Source: Doryteuthis pealeii (Eukaryota; Mollusca; Cephalopoda; Myopsida; Loliginidae). From it: a stretch of 64,000 bases of DNA. The first letter of the stretch is position 1. The number at the start of each line of letters is the position of its first letter. The position numbers were made by a program, and so were the translations under genes. Of this stretch, positions 23,257-34,233 are shown piece after piece. The DNA lies in the NCBI GenBank assembly GCA_023376005.1, contig CM042143.1:80056991-80120990 (forward strand). Direction: 5' to 3'. The notes under the pieces were generated by a model. It was given only the letters and a program-made list of their open reading frames with translations, did not search any database and had not been told where the DNA came from.

Positions 23257-23326
23257 CGGAACGCAATTCCTTAACCTCTAGGTTTAAACTAATCCTAAAC
23301 GAGTTGACATGCCATTAAAATCAATC
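23253..23326 (+). repeat. SINE-A 3' fragment
   Basis: 'cgcaattccttaacctctag', 'gagttgacatgccatt' and 'aaaatcaatcaattaatc'. It is a second copy of the 3' end of the SINE at 20751-21141, on the far side of the TIR element. The 23440-24160 sequence after it has no recognisable gene. Confidence 0.8.
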
Positions 23327-24165
23327 AATTAATCATAGTCCCACAACTGTATTTAAACTTGTCTTGTACCAAGTAACTGGAAGCTGTTGGTTTTATTGTC
23401 TGGATTTCTACATTCAAGTATTAAGTATCATTCCCTCACGCACACGCACGTAAGGTAAATAATTTCAACCGGGATTTACAACAGTCATTAAATTTCCTTG
23501 CTTTGATAAGTGACTACATTTAAAAAAAATAAAGAACGTACATCTGTCACGCCACCCTCCACATCCGACCCAAGAAACATTAGCAGACAACGGTGATGCC
23601 TATCTTGCTCCCCCCTCCACACACACCAGACCTGGTGGAAATGCGAAGCTCCCACAAGGAAAGGTAAACTTGTTGACGGGTGCGCATTAGTTGCCGGAAA
23701 AGAAAAGAAAAGAAAAAGGACAAGTTCCGACGGACGACTCTCCTTCGCTAGATAAGACAGGGGACAGAAATCGTCCACCTCCTCAGCCCCAGAATTTAAT
23801 GACGGTGTCGTCTGGTACAAGCTGATGTAGAACAACAAGCGGTCGAGTTAAGTACGAACAGTTGTAAAACAAGCATTTCCTTCGCCTTCCCCGACCCCTA
23901 AACCTAGCAGTGTCTGGGCGGGGAAGGGATCTCTAGGGGTTTGAACTCGAACAAAAAACAAAACAGGACCCTAAAAATAAAGTTAACAGTAATTAGCATG
24001 GGTAGACATCATCTTAAACAAAAGATATGGTATTCCCTAGGGTAAGGGTTTACGAAGCTATTATTGTTGAAACTCGGTTTTTTCCAACCCAAACCGGGGA
24101 TAATTATGTACCCGGAGTAACCCGCGGTCAGTATCAAAATATTAAACAACACATATCGTTTCTGA

Positions 24166-24270
24166 ATTACGGTCCAGTCGCATCTAATGCACCGGTTTCC
24201 GCCAGCGAAGTTAAGCAGCAATGATCCTGCTGATGGGGGATCGTTTAGTAAACAGCAGGTACTGTAAGAA
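24166..24270 (+). pseudogene. 5S rRNA-derived sequence
   Basis: 'gcaccggtttccgccagc' and 'gaagttaagcagc' match the conserved internal control region of 5S rRNA, and the upstream 'tacggtccagtcgcatctaa' lies where the 5S start (GCCTACGGCCA...) should be. The downstream 'ctgatgggggatcg' and 'caggtactgtaag' are degenerate versions of the box C and 3' stem. Total length is about right for 5S (about 119 nt) allowing gaps. It may be a 5S pseudogene or the head of a 5S-derived SINE (SINE3 type). Confidence 0.6.
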
Positions 24271-24431
24271 ACTTGATGCCTTCTTGAGTGCCAATCGAAG
24301 CTTAATAAATAACACTGTTGGGTTAGTAAAATACGTTTATTTCTATGTGTGGAGTTAAGTGAGGGAGAGCCACTCTGTGATTGAATATAGCAATCCAGAA
24401 TAAATGCTATTTAACACAATAACCCGAACAC

Positions 24432-24525
24432 CTCGTTGTCGTGGTATAATGGTTAACGAATCATTTACCATTAAATAGTGAGTCTGATCCCCAGTACTTG
24501 ACCAATACTTGTTTGTGTTGCCATT
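24432..24525 (+). repeat. SINE-C copy
   Basis: 'gttgtcgtggtataatggtt' and 'aacgaatcatttacc', then a B-box-like 'agtctgatccccagtac' and 'cttgtttgtgttgcc'. It abuts the LINE fragment that follows. Confidence 0.65.
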
Positions 24526-24557
24526 ATTACAGCTGCATGTAGTTAATTCTTTCAAGT

Positions 24558-24976
24558 CGTAGTCGTATCAGTGATACTATACGGCTGCACCACATGGATC
24601 CTAACGAAGCGCTGCACGAGGACATTGGGAATTGCACGAGGATGCTGCCTGCTGTCTTAAATAAATCTGTAAACAGCATCCCACACAAAAAAGCAGCTAT
24701 ACAGCCACCTGCCCCCCCCCCATCACGCAAACTACCCGGGTCAGGTGAACAAGACAGGCCGGATACTACTGGAGAAGCAAGGACGAACTCATAAGTGACG
24801 TTCTACTGTAGACACTTACACATAGACACACCAGTGTAGGTAGATAAACACAAACCTACAATAATCAGCTCTGTACGGATTCTAGATGCCGCGCAGAGGA
24901 CATACCAGGAGCAATGGCCGACAAGGATGTTTGGCAAGGGACAGTCATGGGAATCCGTGTTCACAGTGAGACCTGA
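24558..24976 (+). pseudogene. LINE reverse-transcriptase C-terminal relic
   Basis: Three frames together give the C-terminal end of a non-LTR retrotransposon polyprotein: VSVILYGCTTWILTKR near 24565, then MLPAVLNKS in a second frame near 24640, then WRSKDELISDVLL near 24768 and QLCTDSRCRAEDIPG near 24865, ending at a stop at 24974. I recognise the sequence style of many invertebrate LINE tails (aromatic-rich 'LYGCTTW' and terminal 'DTGC..EDLP..M.DR'). Several frameshifts and in-frame TAG/TAA codons make it non-functional. It lacks the endonuclease and catalytic reverse transcriptase domains, as expected of a 5'-truncated copy. Confidence 0.8.
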
Positions 24977-25261
24977 TGTAGTTATCTCTCACTTTCGTAA
25001 GATCTTTTTTAATATACTTTTTCTCGATATTCATCACAAACAAAATATCAAAATACTTGAGTAGAATATTAAAAAAGAAAGAAAAGGAAATATGATAGAA
25101 TATAATAAAACAAAATAAAATATTAAAAAAACAAAAAAACAAGCACGATTACTGCCCTTGTTACTGGTAGGCTCCAAACAGTAACACTTTTACTATGTAA
25201 AAACCACGTGACAAAAAAAATCACTTTCTGTTCGGAAACGGAACCTGACAGTCGTTGATTG

Positions 25262-25462
25262 GAAGATTTTAACGGCGTGTCAACCTGTCAAGGATTATTT
25301 TATGCTCGCGTTCATTATACGTTTATATTTACATTTTTGATGTAAATATTTCTTAAGAATTTTCTTCTTTCTTTTTCTTTTTTTTGTACACGATCCTATC
25401 GAATAATTTTTAAACATATCTATTTGACGCATAGATGGGACCATAACAGGTACAATCATTCT
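25262..25462 (-). repeat. SINE-A copy, minus strand, 3' half
   Basis: 'aacggcgtgtcaacctgtca', 'cgataattttta'-like 'cgaataatttttaaacatat' and 'catagatgggaccataac'. Truncated before the element's 5' half. Confidence 0.8.
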
Positions 25463-25484
25463 GGCAAGGCAAAAAATATCAGGC

Positions 25485-25640
25485 ACACAGTGAGAATCGA
25501 ACTCACTAACAACAATGGTTTGCAAACCATTACACTTTAGTTGTACTTCAAGACGAGATGAATAGACACCCGGTGAGAATCAAACTCACAAGTAATGGTC
25601 TGCTTGTATAGCCCACTGAACCTTACATCACGCCAGGCAC
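25485..25640 (-). repeat. Two SINE-C heads in tandem, minus strand
   Basis: Two reverse-complement B boxes, 'gagaatcgaactcactaac' near 25492 and 'gagaatcaaactcacaag' near 25575, each followed by an A-box-like 'aaccattacactt' or 'gaaccttacatcacg'. Confidence 0.6.
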
Positions 25641-26680
25641 CCTATATTGTGTAAAGAAAGTTTAATTTTTTACAGGTTTGGACTAAGCGTGGATAAGCGA
25701 AATGGTGGTTTTTGATTTTGCTGGTGCTTATATATATATATATATATATATATACTGACAGGTTGAGTAGCGGAGGTGGTGGAACGGTTGTGGAAATATG
25801 GACACTAATTACAACTGAGTTACCAAATGTGGTGTGAACGAAAACTTGAGACGTTACCTCAATGTCCTTTCCATTCTATAACCCTGACACACATACTAAA
25901 GAGAGGGAGGGGGTCGCACTGGGCACCCATACACCAACTTTAACCTCCAGCCCCGTAGGCCCGACTCAAAAAACAACTAGTGACACAAGTTACAAGTCGG
26001 TGGGGTGGGGGGACCAGTGAAAAGTAATGGGTAGCCAATCTTTAGGAGTAATAATGGTAATCATATTAACCATAAGATGTCAACGTGACAAAAGATGGGT
26101 GGGGGATATGGGACAAGTAAGAAAAATGAAAAGAAAAAAAAAGGAAGTAAATAAACAAAAACAAAAGCAAACGAAAAAAGAAAAAGCAAACACCACTAAT
26201 AAACAAAACAACAACTCCACCCCCCGACCCCCTTGTCGTTTCAACCCCCACATTTCCCACCGCTAGCTTCGGAATACCAGTTTCAAATGTCAGTGATTGC
26301 CTATTATCTGCAGAACAAAAGGGACCAGTCTAGTAGAATCTTATCTACAGACAAGATTATAGAAAAATCCCAGCGGGCAGGTGCCCACCTTGCAAAAGAC
26401 CCAATCAATCTATGTCACGCCATTAGAACAGAGAGACATACAGTATATACACCACTGCATTGTCCATTGTTCTTGGTTGGAGATGTACAATCCATCAAGT
26501 TGTCAACCTGTAACGACGGTGTAGGGTGAACCCAAGGGAAAAAAAAAAAACAAAAAAAAAACGTCGTTGGCCACGCCATTGTGCCCAGCCATGAGTCACG
26601 TGCTGTCAACCTGAGCTAGAAACTCACCCTACCATCCACAACACCATAAAAAAATAAAAATAAAAGTATAAGAAAAAAAA

Positions 26681-26683
<3 letters not shown>

Positions 26684-26740
<57 letters not shown>
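26684..26740. repeat. (TA)n microsatellite
   Basis: Long pure TA run. The upstream 25780-26680 region contains A-rich and T-rich stretches and a 98-codon frame (26233-26529) with no recognisable domain. Confidence 0.95.
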
Positions 26741-26742
<2 letters not shown>

Positions 26743-27264
26743 GGTATTTTCTGGGTATTTTTGTGTTTATTCTTTATTTATTTATCTATTTTTTAAATTA
26801 GTCAGGACGAAATGATGGAATATAAAATAAAAAAAATGTTTTTGACAGATTGACGAATCTGACAGACGAGTAAGATTATCATTTTGCTTGGTATTAGATG
26901 AAGGGCAAACTCCCACCCTCCAACCGCTTCCGCTCTCCGTTCCCAGACTCCTCCGTATTTGTCGAAAGAAGCTGCTTATACCTTCGGCGGAAGATTATAG
27001 TTTATTTTGTATTTCAAGAATCATTTTGCTCCCTATACTGCGACATCTAACTGAAAGAATATGGAGAGAGGGCGAGGGGGTGTAAAAACGAGAGAGAGAG
27101 AGAGAGGTAAAAAACGAAAGAGAGAGAAGAAATATGCATGATTGATGAGAGACGACGACAGGGAAATAATAGGGTGTGAGATGGAAATATAAAAGGACAG
27201 GAAAAATAAAGAGTAAGGAAATCAAAGTAGTGGAAGGAAATAGACAGGTATTGGTAAGAGGAGA

Positions 27265-27269
<5 letters not shown>

Positions 27270-27329
<60 letters not shown>
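27270..27329. repeat. (GA)n microsatellite
   Basis: Pure GA run. The minus-strand 223-codon frame spanning 27047-27718 is Ser/Leu-rich translation of this and the surrounding purine-rich DNA, so I do not call it a gene. Confidence 0.95.
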
Positions 27330-27332
<3 letters not shown>

Positions 27333-27601
27333 ATAATAGAAATTGTTAAAGAGCAAAAGTTTAGGTCACGTGAGAAAATGACGAGAACATACATAAGAAA
27401 GTGGGAGAAGTGAAAGGGTGAGCGAGGGTCATCGAATAAACGATTACCGTAGTAAAGAGTAAAGGTAATGAAAAGAATTTGAAATACGGGGATGGGTAAG
27501 ATAAGACGAAGAGACTTACAGACATGTAGGCGTTGGAGAGACAAAAAGTTAGGTTGGAAAGGTAAGAGAAAGAGGTAAACTGAGATAAAAACGTGGGAGA
27601 G

Positions 27602-28081
27602 AATGAAGAGTTGAAGCTGAGACAAGGGCCTGGCTTGAGATTTAGGGTGTCTCCGTCGTACTTGGCTTATTGAGCCACCAACACCAGCACGACAATTTAG
27701 TGTGATTTGTACTAACACTTAATTGGTGACCCCGCCAAAAAGCGTGATCGATTGGATTAAGGATCAGCTCAGTGTGCAACCAAGTTAAGAAAGGAAATTG
27801 ATCAGCCAGGTATTGAGGTAGTCAATCCACCTTTTCTTAGCGCAAGATCAAGGAGAGTGTTTTGACGTAGGAGAGTGTGAAGAGTAGGGGTTGAGACAAG
27901 AGCCTGGCTAGAGATTTGGGAGTCTACATGATACTTGACTTCTTGAGTCACGACAATTTAGTGTGAGTTGATGAAAAACGAACTCTGCAATAAATAAACA
28001 TACACTAACACTTAATTAGTGACGCCACCAAAAGGCTGATCCACTGGATTAAGGATCAGTTCAGTGTGCAACCAATTTAAG
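27602..28081 (+). repeat. Tandem pair resembling an LTR end
   Basis: Two copies (27602-27788 and 27878-28081) share 'gagacaagggcctggct', 'cacgacaatttagtgtga', 'ctaacacttaattggtgac' and 'ggattaaggatcag'. The 'ttggtgaccccg' step after 'aataaataaacatacac' resembles the junction between an LTR with a poly-A signal and a primer-binding site in Ty3/gypsy elements. No gag or pol frame follows. Class uncertain. Confidence 0.5.
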
Positions 28082-28261
28082 TAACGAACAATGGAAAATG
28101 CACATGAAGATGCAGAGAGAGTATAATTCTTTAAATAGAAAAATCTGCGTCTGGGTGGAGCGCCACACCTATTATCAGCTCCTTACTTTACCGCACAGAT
28201 CCAAGATGTGTTACTCACGCGCTGAGTTGGCTGAGTTACATAAAAAGATCATCTTAAATTT

Positions 28262-28468
28262 CAGCCCTGTCAGCGGGGCTTAGAATACACAGACTGTATC
28301 TCCTATATCGAGGTAAGAGCCCCCCCCCCCATAAAGAGAGGTGTCCCGGGTATGACACTAAACTGCCTTTCCAGTTCTAGAAATCTGGGTATATGGAGTA
28401 CCTCTCTATTGCCTTTACTCCAGCATCCACTCCGACACTGAGTGGTAGTACCTGTTAGGATCCCAATT
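28262..28468 (+). repeat. SINE-A copy, 5' half
   Basis: Starts 'agccctgtcagcggggctta' and ends at 'cctgttaggatccc', where a minus-strand copy begins. The 3' tail is absent. Confidence 0.85.
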
Positions 28469-28470
28469 AT

Positions 28471-28735
28471 GATTGATTGATTGATTTTAACGGCATGTCA
28501 ACCAGTCCACGATTATTTTATGTCTAGAGATAAGAGAATCGCAACCCTATTTACATTTTTGTGTAGTTGTTTCTTAAGAGATATTTTCTTTCTTTTTTTT
28601 TTTTTTTGTACGCGGAATGCAAATATTTTTTAACATATCTATTGATGGAACTCTAACAGGTACTACCACACCGTTCAGGACTTGGGAGTAATGGCAATGA
28701 AGGGGTACTCTATACTGCCCAGACCTACAGCATTG
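28471..28735 (-). repeat. SINE-A copy, minus strand
   Basis: Begins with the reversed tail GATTGATTGATTGA, then 'aacggcatgtcaaccagtcc' and 'gtaatggcaatgaagggg'. It faces the plus-strand copy immediately upstream, making an inverted SINE pair. Confidence 0.85.
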
Positions 28736-29130
28736 GAAGGGATTTTGAATATATATTTTGTTATAACGTTCGTTATGTTTGAGTTTTAAATCTAAATCGT
28801 CGCCATGTTCATGATATAAAATTGAATCAAATTGGACCTTATCTGCCCTGTGTTTATAGAAACACGTTTAAAAGAAATACTACTACATATCAAAGGATTT
28901 GCAGGCATTCACAGAAAACATTAACCTAGTCTTTAAAACAAATCCGAGCACTGATATCCTAAAAAAAAAGTGAAAAATAAAGAATACCTCCCCACTTCGA
29001 CTCCCCTTCCCTCCCGCAAAGAAACTGCAAAAGGGAGAACAAAAATAGACGTTAGTGGAGACAAAAGGAGACGTGCCATTTTTCATTGACGAGGAGACAG
29101 GCAAATTTTAAGGACACCTACACGGTTTTC

Positions 29131-29131
<1 letters not shown>

Positions 29132-29188
<57 letters not shown>
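29132..29188. repeat. (GA)n microsatellite
   Basis: Pure GA run. A second, longer one lies at 29299-29369, and (CA)n(TA)n at 29493-29536. Confidence 0.95.
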
Positions 29189-29190
<2 letters not shown>

Positions 29191-29293
29191 GAGAAAATAG
29201 AGTAAGACAGATAAAGAGAAGATGTAGTAAATGATGCTGAAAGATAGAGACAGGGTGATTGATGAAAGAGAGGTAATGAACTAGAGAGGGAAA

Positions 29294-29372
<79 letters not shown>

Positions 29373-29470
29373 AGTCTAAGAGAGATAAAGAAAAGATTCA
29401 GTAAATGATGCTGAGAAATATAGACAGGGTGATTGATGAAAGAGAGGTAATGAGATAGAGAGAGCCAATA
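29189..29470 (+). repeat. Repeat G, two copies beside GA tracts
   Basis: 'gataaagagaagatgtagta' and 'aatgatgctgaaagatagag', then 'gggtgattgatgaaagagag', at 29210-29290 and again at 29387-29460, each immediately after a GA run. The reverse complement recurs at 43945-44050. Confidence 0.8.
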
Positions 29471-29492
29471 AAAGGAGAGGGAAATACAGAAG

Positions 29493-29536
<44 letters not shown>

Positions 29537-30095
29537 AGCATGTGAAGGGTTGTGTTGGAGATTTCAAAAGAGAAAAAAAGAACCAATGAAAATCAAGGGA
29601 GACAAGCAGAGAGGAGGGCATGTTGCTTTACACAATCAAACAAGTGTTCGTATTCTAAAAACTGTCTACTTGATACATAATAAACACGCCAATTTGTCTG
29701 GATTGTCTGGAAAGAAACAGGAAAGTGAGGTAGAATGAAAGAAGAGATCAACATTTCACCCCCCACCGACCTTTCTTTGATAAACCCATGGTTAAACATG
29801 TAAAACATGAGGGCGAGAAAGAAACTGTTCAGTATTCAAAGGTGTAACTCACCAACAATATGAAAATAATTTAGGAAATCGACGCGTGTACGGGTTGTAT
29901 GCAAATTCGACAAAGAATCTAGAATCCCTACCCCCAGACAGTACCTCCCTAAATAAAAGGGGGTAGCAGTGTGTCCTAGCATCTGCAGTTATATCAAGGG
30001 GCTCAGATAAATGTTTTCTCTCAAAAAGTCACTAAAATATTTAGGGAGTGAATCGGTCGGGCCATCAGGCATGCCCAAAAGCCCAAAGTACCAAT

Positions 30096-30505
30096 CAGCC
30101 TGTCAGTGGGGCTTAGAATACGCTGATTGTATCCCCTGCAGAGGAGAAAGACACCCACCCACCTCAGGATGTTCTGAGTATGACACTAAACTGAATCTGA
30201 TGGTGAGGCTCCAGTTTGGTAAATCTGGGAATTATGGAGTATCCCTTTATTGTGATACTCCCAAGTCTACTTTGGCCGGAGTGGTAGTACCTCTTAAGGT
30301 CCCTATCTATGGATCAAATAGAGCTGTTTAAAAATTATTCGCACCCAATAGGACCGTGTGCAAAAAACAAAACAAAACAAAAAACTCTTCAGAAACAACT
30401 GCACAAAAATGTACATATAAATGTACAATGAATGCGATTCCTTAACCTTTAAGCATAAAATAACTCTAGATAGGTTGACATGTCATTAAAATCAATCAAC
30501 CAATA
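30096..30505 (+). repeat. SINE-A copy, full length
   Basis: Starts 'cagcctgtcagtggggctta' and ends 'ggttgacatgtcattaaaat' with a CAATCAACCAAT tail. A partial extra 3' end (30506-30593: 'aacgcgattccctaacttg', 'catAAAATCAATCAATC') follows in tandem. Confidence 0.85.
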
Positions 30506-31000
30506 AAAAAAAACTCTTTAGAAACAATTACATAAAAATGCAAATATGAACGCGATTCCCTAACTTGTAGGCATAAAATCAATCAATCAATACCAAAGCA
30601 GCAAGGGACCAATTAACAAAAGTTTCATTCTTGAAATAGCCTCAAATAAATCAATGTGTTATAGTTAAAATAATTTCACACTCCAAATCCCGTTTTTTTT
30701 TTGTTTTTTTACTGCGACCCACAGCCAAAAGAACAATTTGAATTGCGACTCATTAAATCTAACTGCAATGACATGAAATGTAAATCAAAGACAAACAATC
30801 TTCCAATTTTCCTTTTTTTTAGCATCGACAAAATTCTAGTAAAATTTCCCATGATCCATTTATATTTGAATTATATGTATCCAATTGTAGATAGATATAT
30901 TATTTCAAGAAAATCAAATATGAAGAAGAAACCAACATTATTTTGCGTCCCAATTTATTTATTTTGCTAATCAAACGAGCCCATCTTGTCGATACACCTT

Positions 31001-31001
31001 A

Positions 31002-31036
<35 letters not shown>
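31001..31036. repeat. (ATG)n microsatellite
   Basis: About 11 GAT/ATG units. The 30600-31000 and 31037-31670 stretches are unique-looking AT-rich DNA without gene signal. Confidence 0.95.
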
Positions 31037-31039
<3 letters not shown>

Positions 31040-31688
31040 AACTGTCTAACCCTGCTCAGGGTAATGCAACCATGTGTGTGATTATCATGCTTCTAAAATC
31101 CTATTCAAATCTAATTTTGTTGGAATCAAATCGCCATTAAACTAACATTCTTTACCTTGCCTCAGGAGTATAATTAAAAATACACTTGGCACTTGAGATT
31201 CCTCTTCTAGACTTACCTCCTCACTGCACTCAAACGAGAGTATCAGCACATTCCTTAATGTCTGTAGATGCTAATGACTGTTACCAGTATATCTTTCTAT
31301 AGATCTAACAATAAATAATTTAATATACAATGGATATCGTAGGATTTGGCTTAAATGCAACTGTTGCCAAATCTTTTCTTAGGAAACAGTTCACATGATA
31401 CAAGACCTGACCAAACAGCATTTAGAATGACGCTTTGTATTCTTTATTTATTCAATATTAAAATAAAGAGTTATACAGCTTAAATAATAAAGGTATGGTA
31501 TCAAGATATCTAGACGAGTCTGCAGCATTTTGAGAAAATAATTATAAAGCCAGTTACGAAATCTTTTTTTGAAAATGGTGAAATCATTAGACCTAGCTTC
31601 GAACGACATTTCTTTTCTTAAAGTGAAAATGTACCTAAATGGCACAATCTGAAGACTATTTTGTGTGAAAAACTAACATTTCATTAAT

Positions 31689-31920
31689 TTTTCATTTCTG
31701 TATTGGTAAATACAGCTTTAGTCTCGATAATTATTTTATCACATTTCGTATTCTGAAGTATGTTTCATTTACTGTACATTTCTGTATTTGTAAATACAGC
31801 TTCAGGCTCGATAATTTCTTTAATCACATTTCGTATTCTGAAGTATGTTTCATTTACTGTACATTTCTGTATTTGTAAATACAGCTTCAGTCTTGATATT
31901 CTTTTAAACATACCTCGTAC
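31689..31920. repeat. 85-bp tandem repeat, ~2.7 copies
   Basis: 'catttctgtatttgtaaata' followed by 'cagcttcag' recurs at 85-base spacing, with 'cacatttcgtattctgaag' between. Each unit contains the palindrome 'ctgtatttgtaaatacag'. A diverged single unit is at about 62975-63060. Confidence 0.85.
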
Positions 31921-32235
31921 CATTCAGGGTAAGTGCAAAAAATCATCAAGAATGAACCCTTCGATTGCTCTAAAAGAAGAAAAAAAGATGAAGATTTTCC
32001 TCAATGTCTATCATAACAGGTGTACTTTTATCTGAATTTCTGAAATGAAGAATTACCATTAATATACAGAATTCCGAATGGAAAGAATCAGTACTACGCT
32101 TCAGTCGGCCAAGCCTAGCATAGAAATGAGTGTGGTATTAAAAGTCTCAACAGATATAAACTCCAGTTCACTTGAAGCATCAAACAAGTGACATTAGATT
32201 TAAGGCTGAAAATTAATGACATCCAGCGAGGCAAT

Positions 32236-32239
<4 letters not shown>

Positions 32240-32277
<38 letters not shown>
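32240..32277. repeat. (GA)n microsatellite
   Basis: Pure GA run. The flanking 31925-32239 and 32278-32410 show no gene. Confidence 0.95.
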
Positions 32278-32280
<3 letters not shown>

Positions 32281-32406
32281 AAGTATCGGTTAAAGCATAT
32301 CTAGTTACCTGGTGGTAGTGAGTTCAAGTGGGAGAGACAGTCAAACGATAAGCGATATATTGTAAATTTCGGTTAATTGGGTCACTGGTTAATTGGGAAA
32401 TTCAAG

Positions 32407-32412
<6 letters not shown>

Positions 32413-32449
<37 letters not shown>
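32413..32449. repeat. (TA)n microsatellite
   Basis: Pure TA run that ends one base before a hammerhead-like motif on the minus strand. Confidence 0.95.
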
Positions 32450-32450
<1 letters not shown>

Positions 32451-32451
<1 letters not shown>

Positions 32452-32490
32452 CTGCAGACGCGCGTTTCGGGGTTTCACCCATCAGTACAG
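32451..32490 (-). ncRNA. Decayed hammerhead ribozyme
   Basis: Minus strand: stem I CTGTA (32490-32486) pairs with TGCAG (32456-32452). The core begins CTGATG but lacks the expected following A. Stem II is GGG/CCC around TGAAA with an extra C, then GAA and the self-complementary ACGCGCGT (stem III) and a C, giving the cleavage triplet GTC. The missing core base suggests an inactive relic. Confidence 0.55.
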
Positions 32491-32688
32491 CTAAGAGAGA
32501 GAGGGGGAATGATATACTTCGCTTAATTGGGCCATCAAGTCATTTAATGGGGCCACCAGTATTGACAAACCTGAGTGACACTTTTAATGGTCATTGTTGA
32601 CTCACTGCTTAGACAACTTACATCAGTCAGTATCTACTATGAATATATTATAAGCTGACTTTTAAATACAGTTATGTGTTGGGGGTAG

Positions 32689-32940
32689 TCTCCGTGGAGT
32701 AGTGGTTAACGTGCTGGACTGCGGCATCGTAGTAAGCGCGTCCGCACAGTTATATGGCATCAAGTATTCCCATCTAATACAAATAATGAGCACACAAACC
32801 ATATTGAAATATGGTTTCAAATAATACTATTCAATGCTAATGATTTTCAAACGGGAGTCCCCATGACGTAGTGGCAAACGTGCTGGACTGTGATATCGTA
32901 ATAAGCAAGTTCAATCTCCAGTCGCGCTATTACGTTCACT
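32689..32940 (+). repeat. Two SINE-D copies (tRNA-derived)
   Basis: 'gagtagtggttaacgtgctg' at 32699 and 'gacgtagtggcaaacgtgct' at 32872 are tRNA-like heads followed by 'ggactgtgatatcgtaataa' and 'gttcaatctccagtcgcg'. The 'cagttatatggcatcaagta' segment lies between them. Confidence 0.7.
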
Positions 32941-32945
32941 TTGAA

Positions 32946-32997
32946 GCATACTAAAATACATATGCTATTTTAGTATGCTATTTTAGTATGCTTCAAA
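32946..32997. repeat. Hairpin, ~17-bp arms
   Basis: 'tgaagcatactaaaata' pairs with 'tattttagtatgcttca', with an internal third copy of 'attttagtatgc'. It lies directly after SINE-D. Confidence 0.8.
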
Positions 32998-33846
32998 CGT
33001 TCAGACTTTTGACTGATTTCAGACTACGTAACAAAACTATGCATTCGTTTATAATTCTTCTTTCAGTTTTATTCTGTATAAACTGCATACGTGTTCCTCT
33101 ACCTTAGTATTTATGACATATTTTGACATTTAGATTTGGTAAAAAAAACAAGTTATTTATTAACTGCTCCTAATGCCACCCTGTCGCTCCCACCACTTTT
33201 TTTGCCTCACTCCGCCTCACCACCCCCTAAATCTTTCCATCTCTCCCAGGAGGACAATACTGCCTATTTTGCATGTGTACATGAGGGAAGGGGTGCTAGG
33301 AATCTACTAGGAAGCCAAGGGGGCGTTAGCCTGAAATAGTTTGGGAACCACTGTTCTAAAACGTCTAACTATGGAGCAAAACTGAAGGACATAGATTATG
33401 TGTCTAAATAAAGTAGTTAAAATTGTCAGGGATGGAGTGTTAGACCTTTCAAACTACTAATTCTATGCTCTAACTACTGAGCTATATCTGCAAGTGCACA
33501 TGTCATCAGTAAATGCATACACCTTTGAGCAAAGTTTCCATAGATTCATGATCTTAGGAATAAAGGAAACGCTTTTCGGAGTGGTCAGTGTGAACTATCA
33601 GTGACCAAATAGAATTGACCAATGGTGGGAAAGAAAAGATTGTAGTCACATGACAGGCTGTGTGTCCAATTGTGCTATATATGGGCTCTAGTGCATGGAT
33701 ACAGACTCATAGCACCAAGGGTCAGGCAGGTGACATAAGATCAATAAGTCCTTACATGGTATGTTTGCATAAGAAGGGTACATGGAAATTATATGTCATA
33801 TTTCATGGGCTGGACAGAATACATGTGTGTGTATGTGTGCACGCGC

Positions 33847-33850
<4 letters not shown>

Positions 33851-33883
<33 letters not shown>
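33851..33883. repeat. (TA)n and nearby CA/TA tracts
   Basis: TA run, with further TATA and TGTG runs to about 33971 and (CT)n(TA)n at 34186-34232. The 33000-33850 region includes a reversed tRNA-like head near 33455-33495 ('actactgagctatatctgc') and nothing else recognisable. Confidence 0.9.
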
Positions 33884-33885
<2 letters not shown>

Positions 33886-34183
33886 GCACACACGTATTAT
33901 ATGTATGCATGCATACTTCAAATACATGCATATATATATATATATATGTGTGTGTGTGGTGTGTGTGTGTAAGTATACATGTACACATGTCCACATAATC
34001 CTCGCACTTGGTCAAGCAGAGTCAAATTCTCTATCTTTAACATATATGTGTATATGCTATAGGTAATATAAGACTTCATAGTGTTTGTATAAGAATATAA
34101 AACAATTATATAAACATATCATGGGCTACAGAGACAACACACACCTATCGTCATTCTCTAACATAGACACACTTAAGGTATCT

Positions 34184-34233
<50 letters not shown>

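Noticed and set aside
26233..26529. 98-codon frame of mixed composition
   Set aside because: No domain, no homologue I recognise and no splice-site context; treated as chance.
27047..27718. Longest open frame (223 codons, minus)
   Set aside because: Its core is Leu/Ser from a (GA)n run and the rest is purine-rich DNA; no recognisable protein family.
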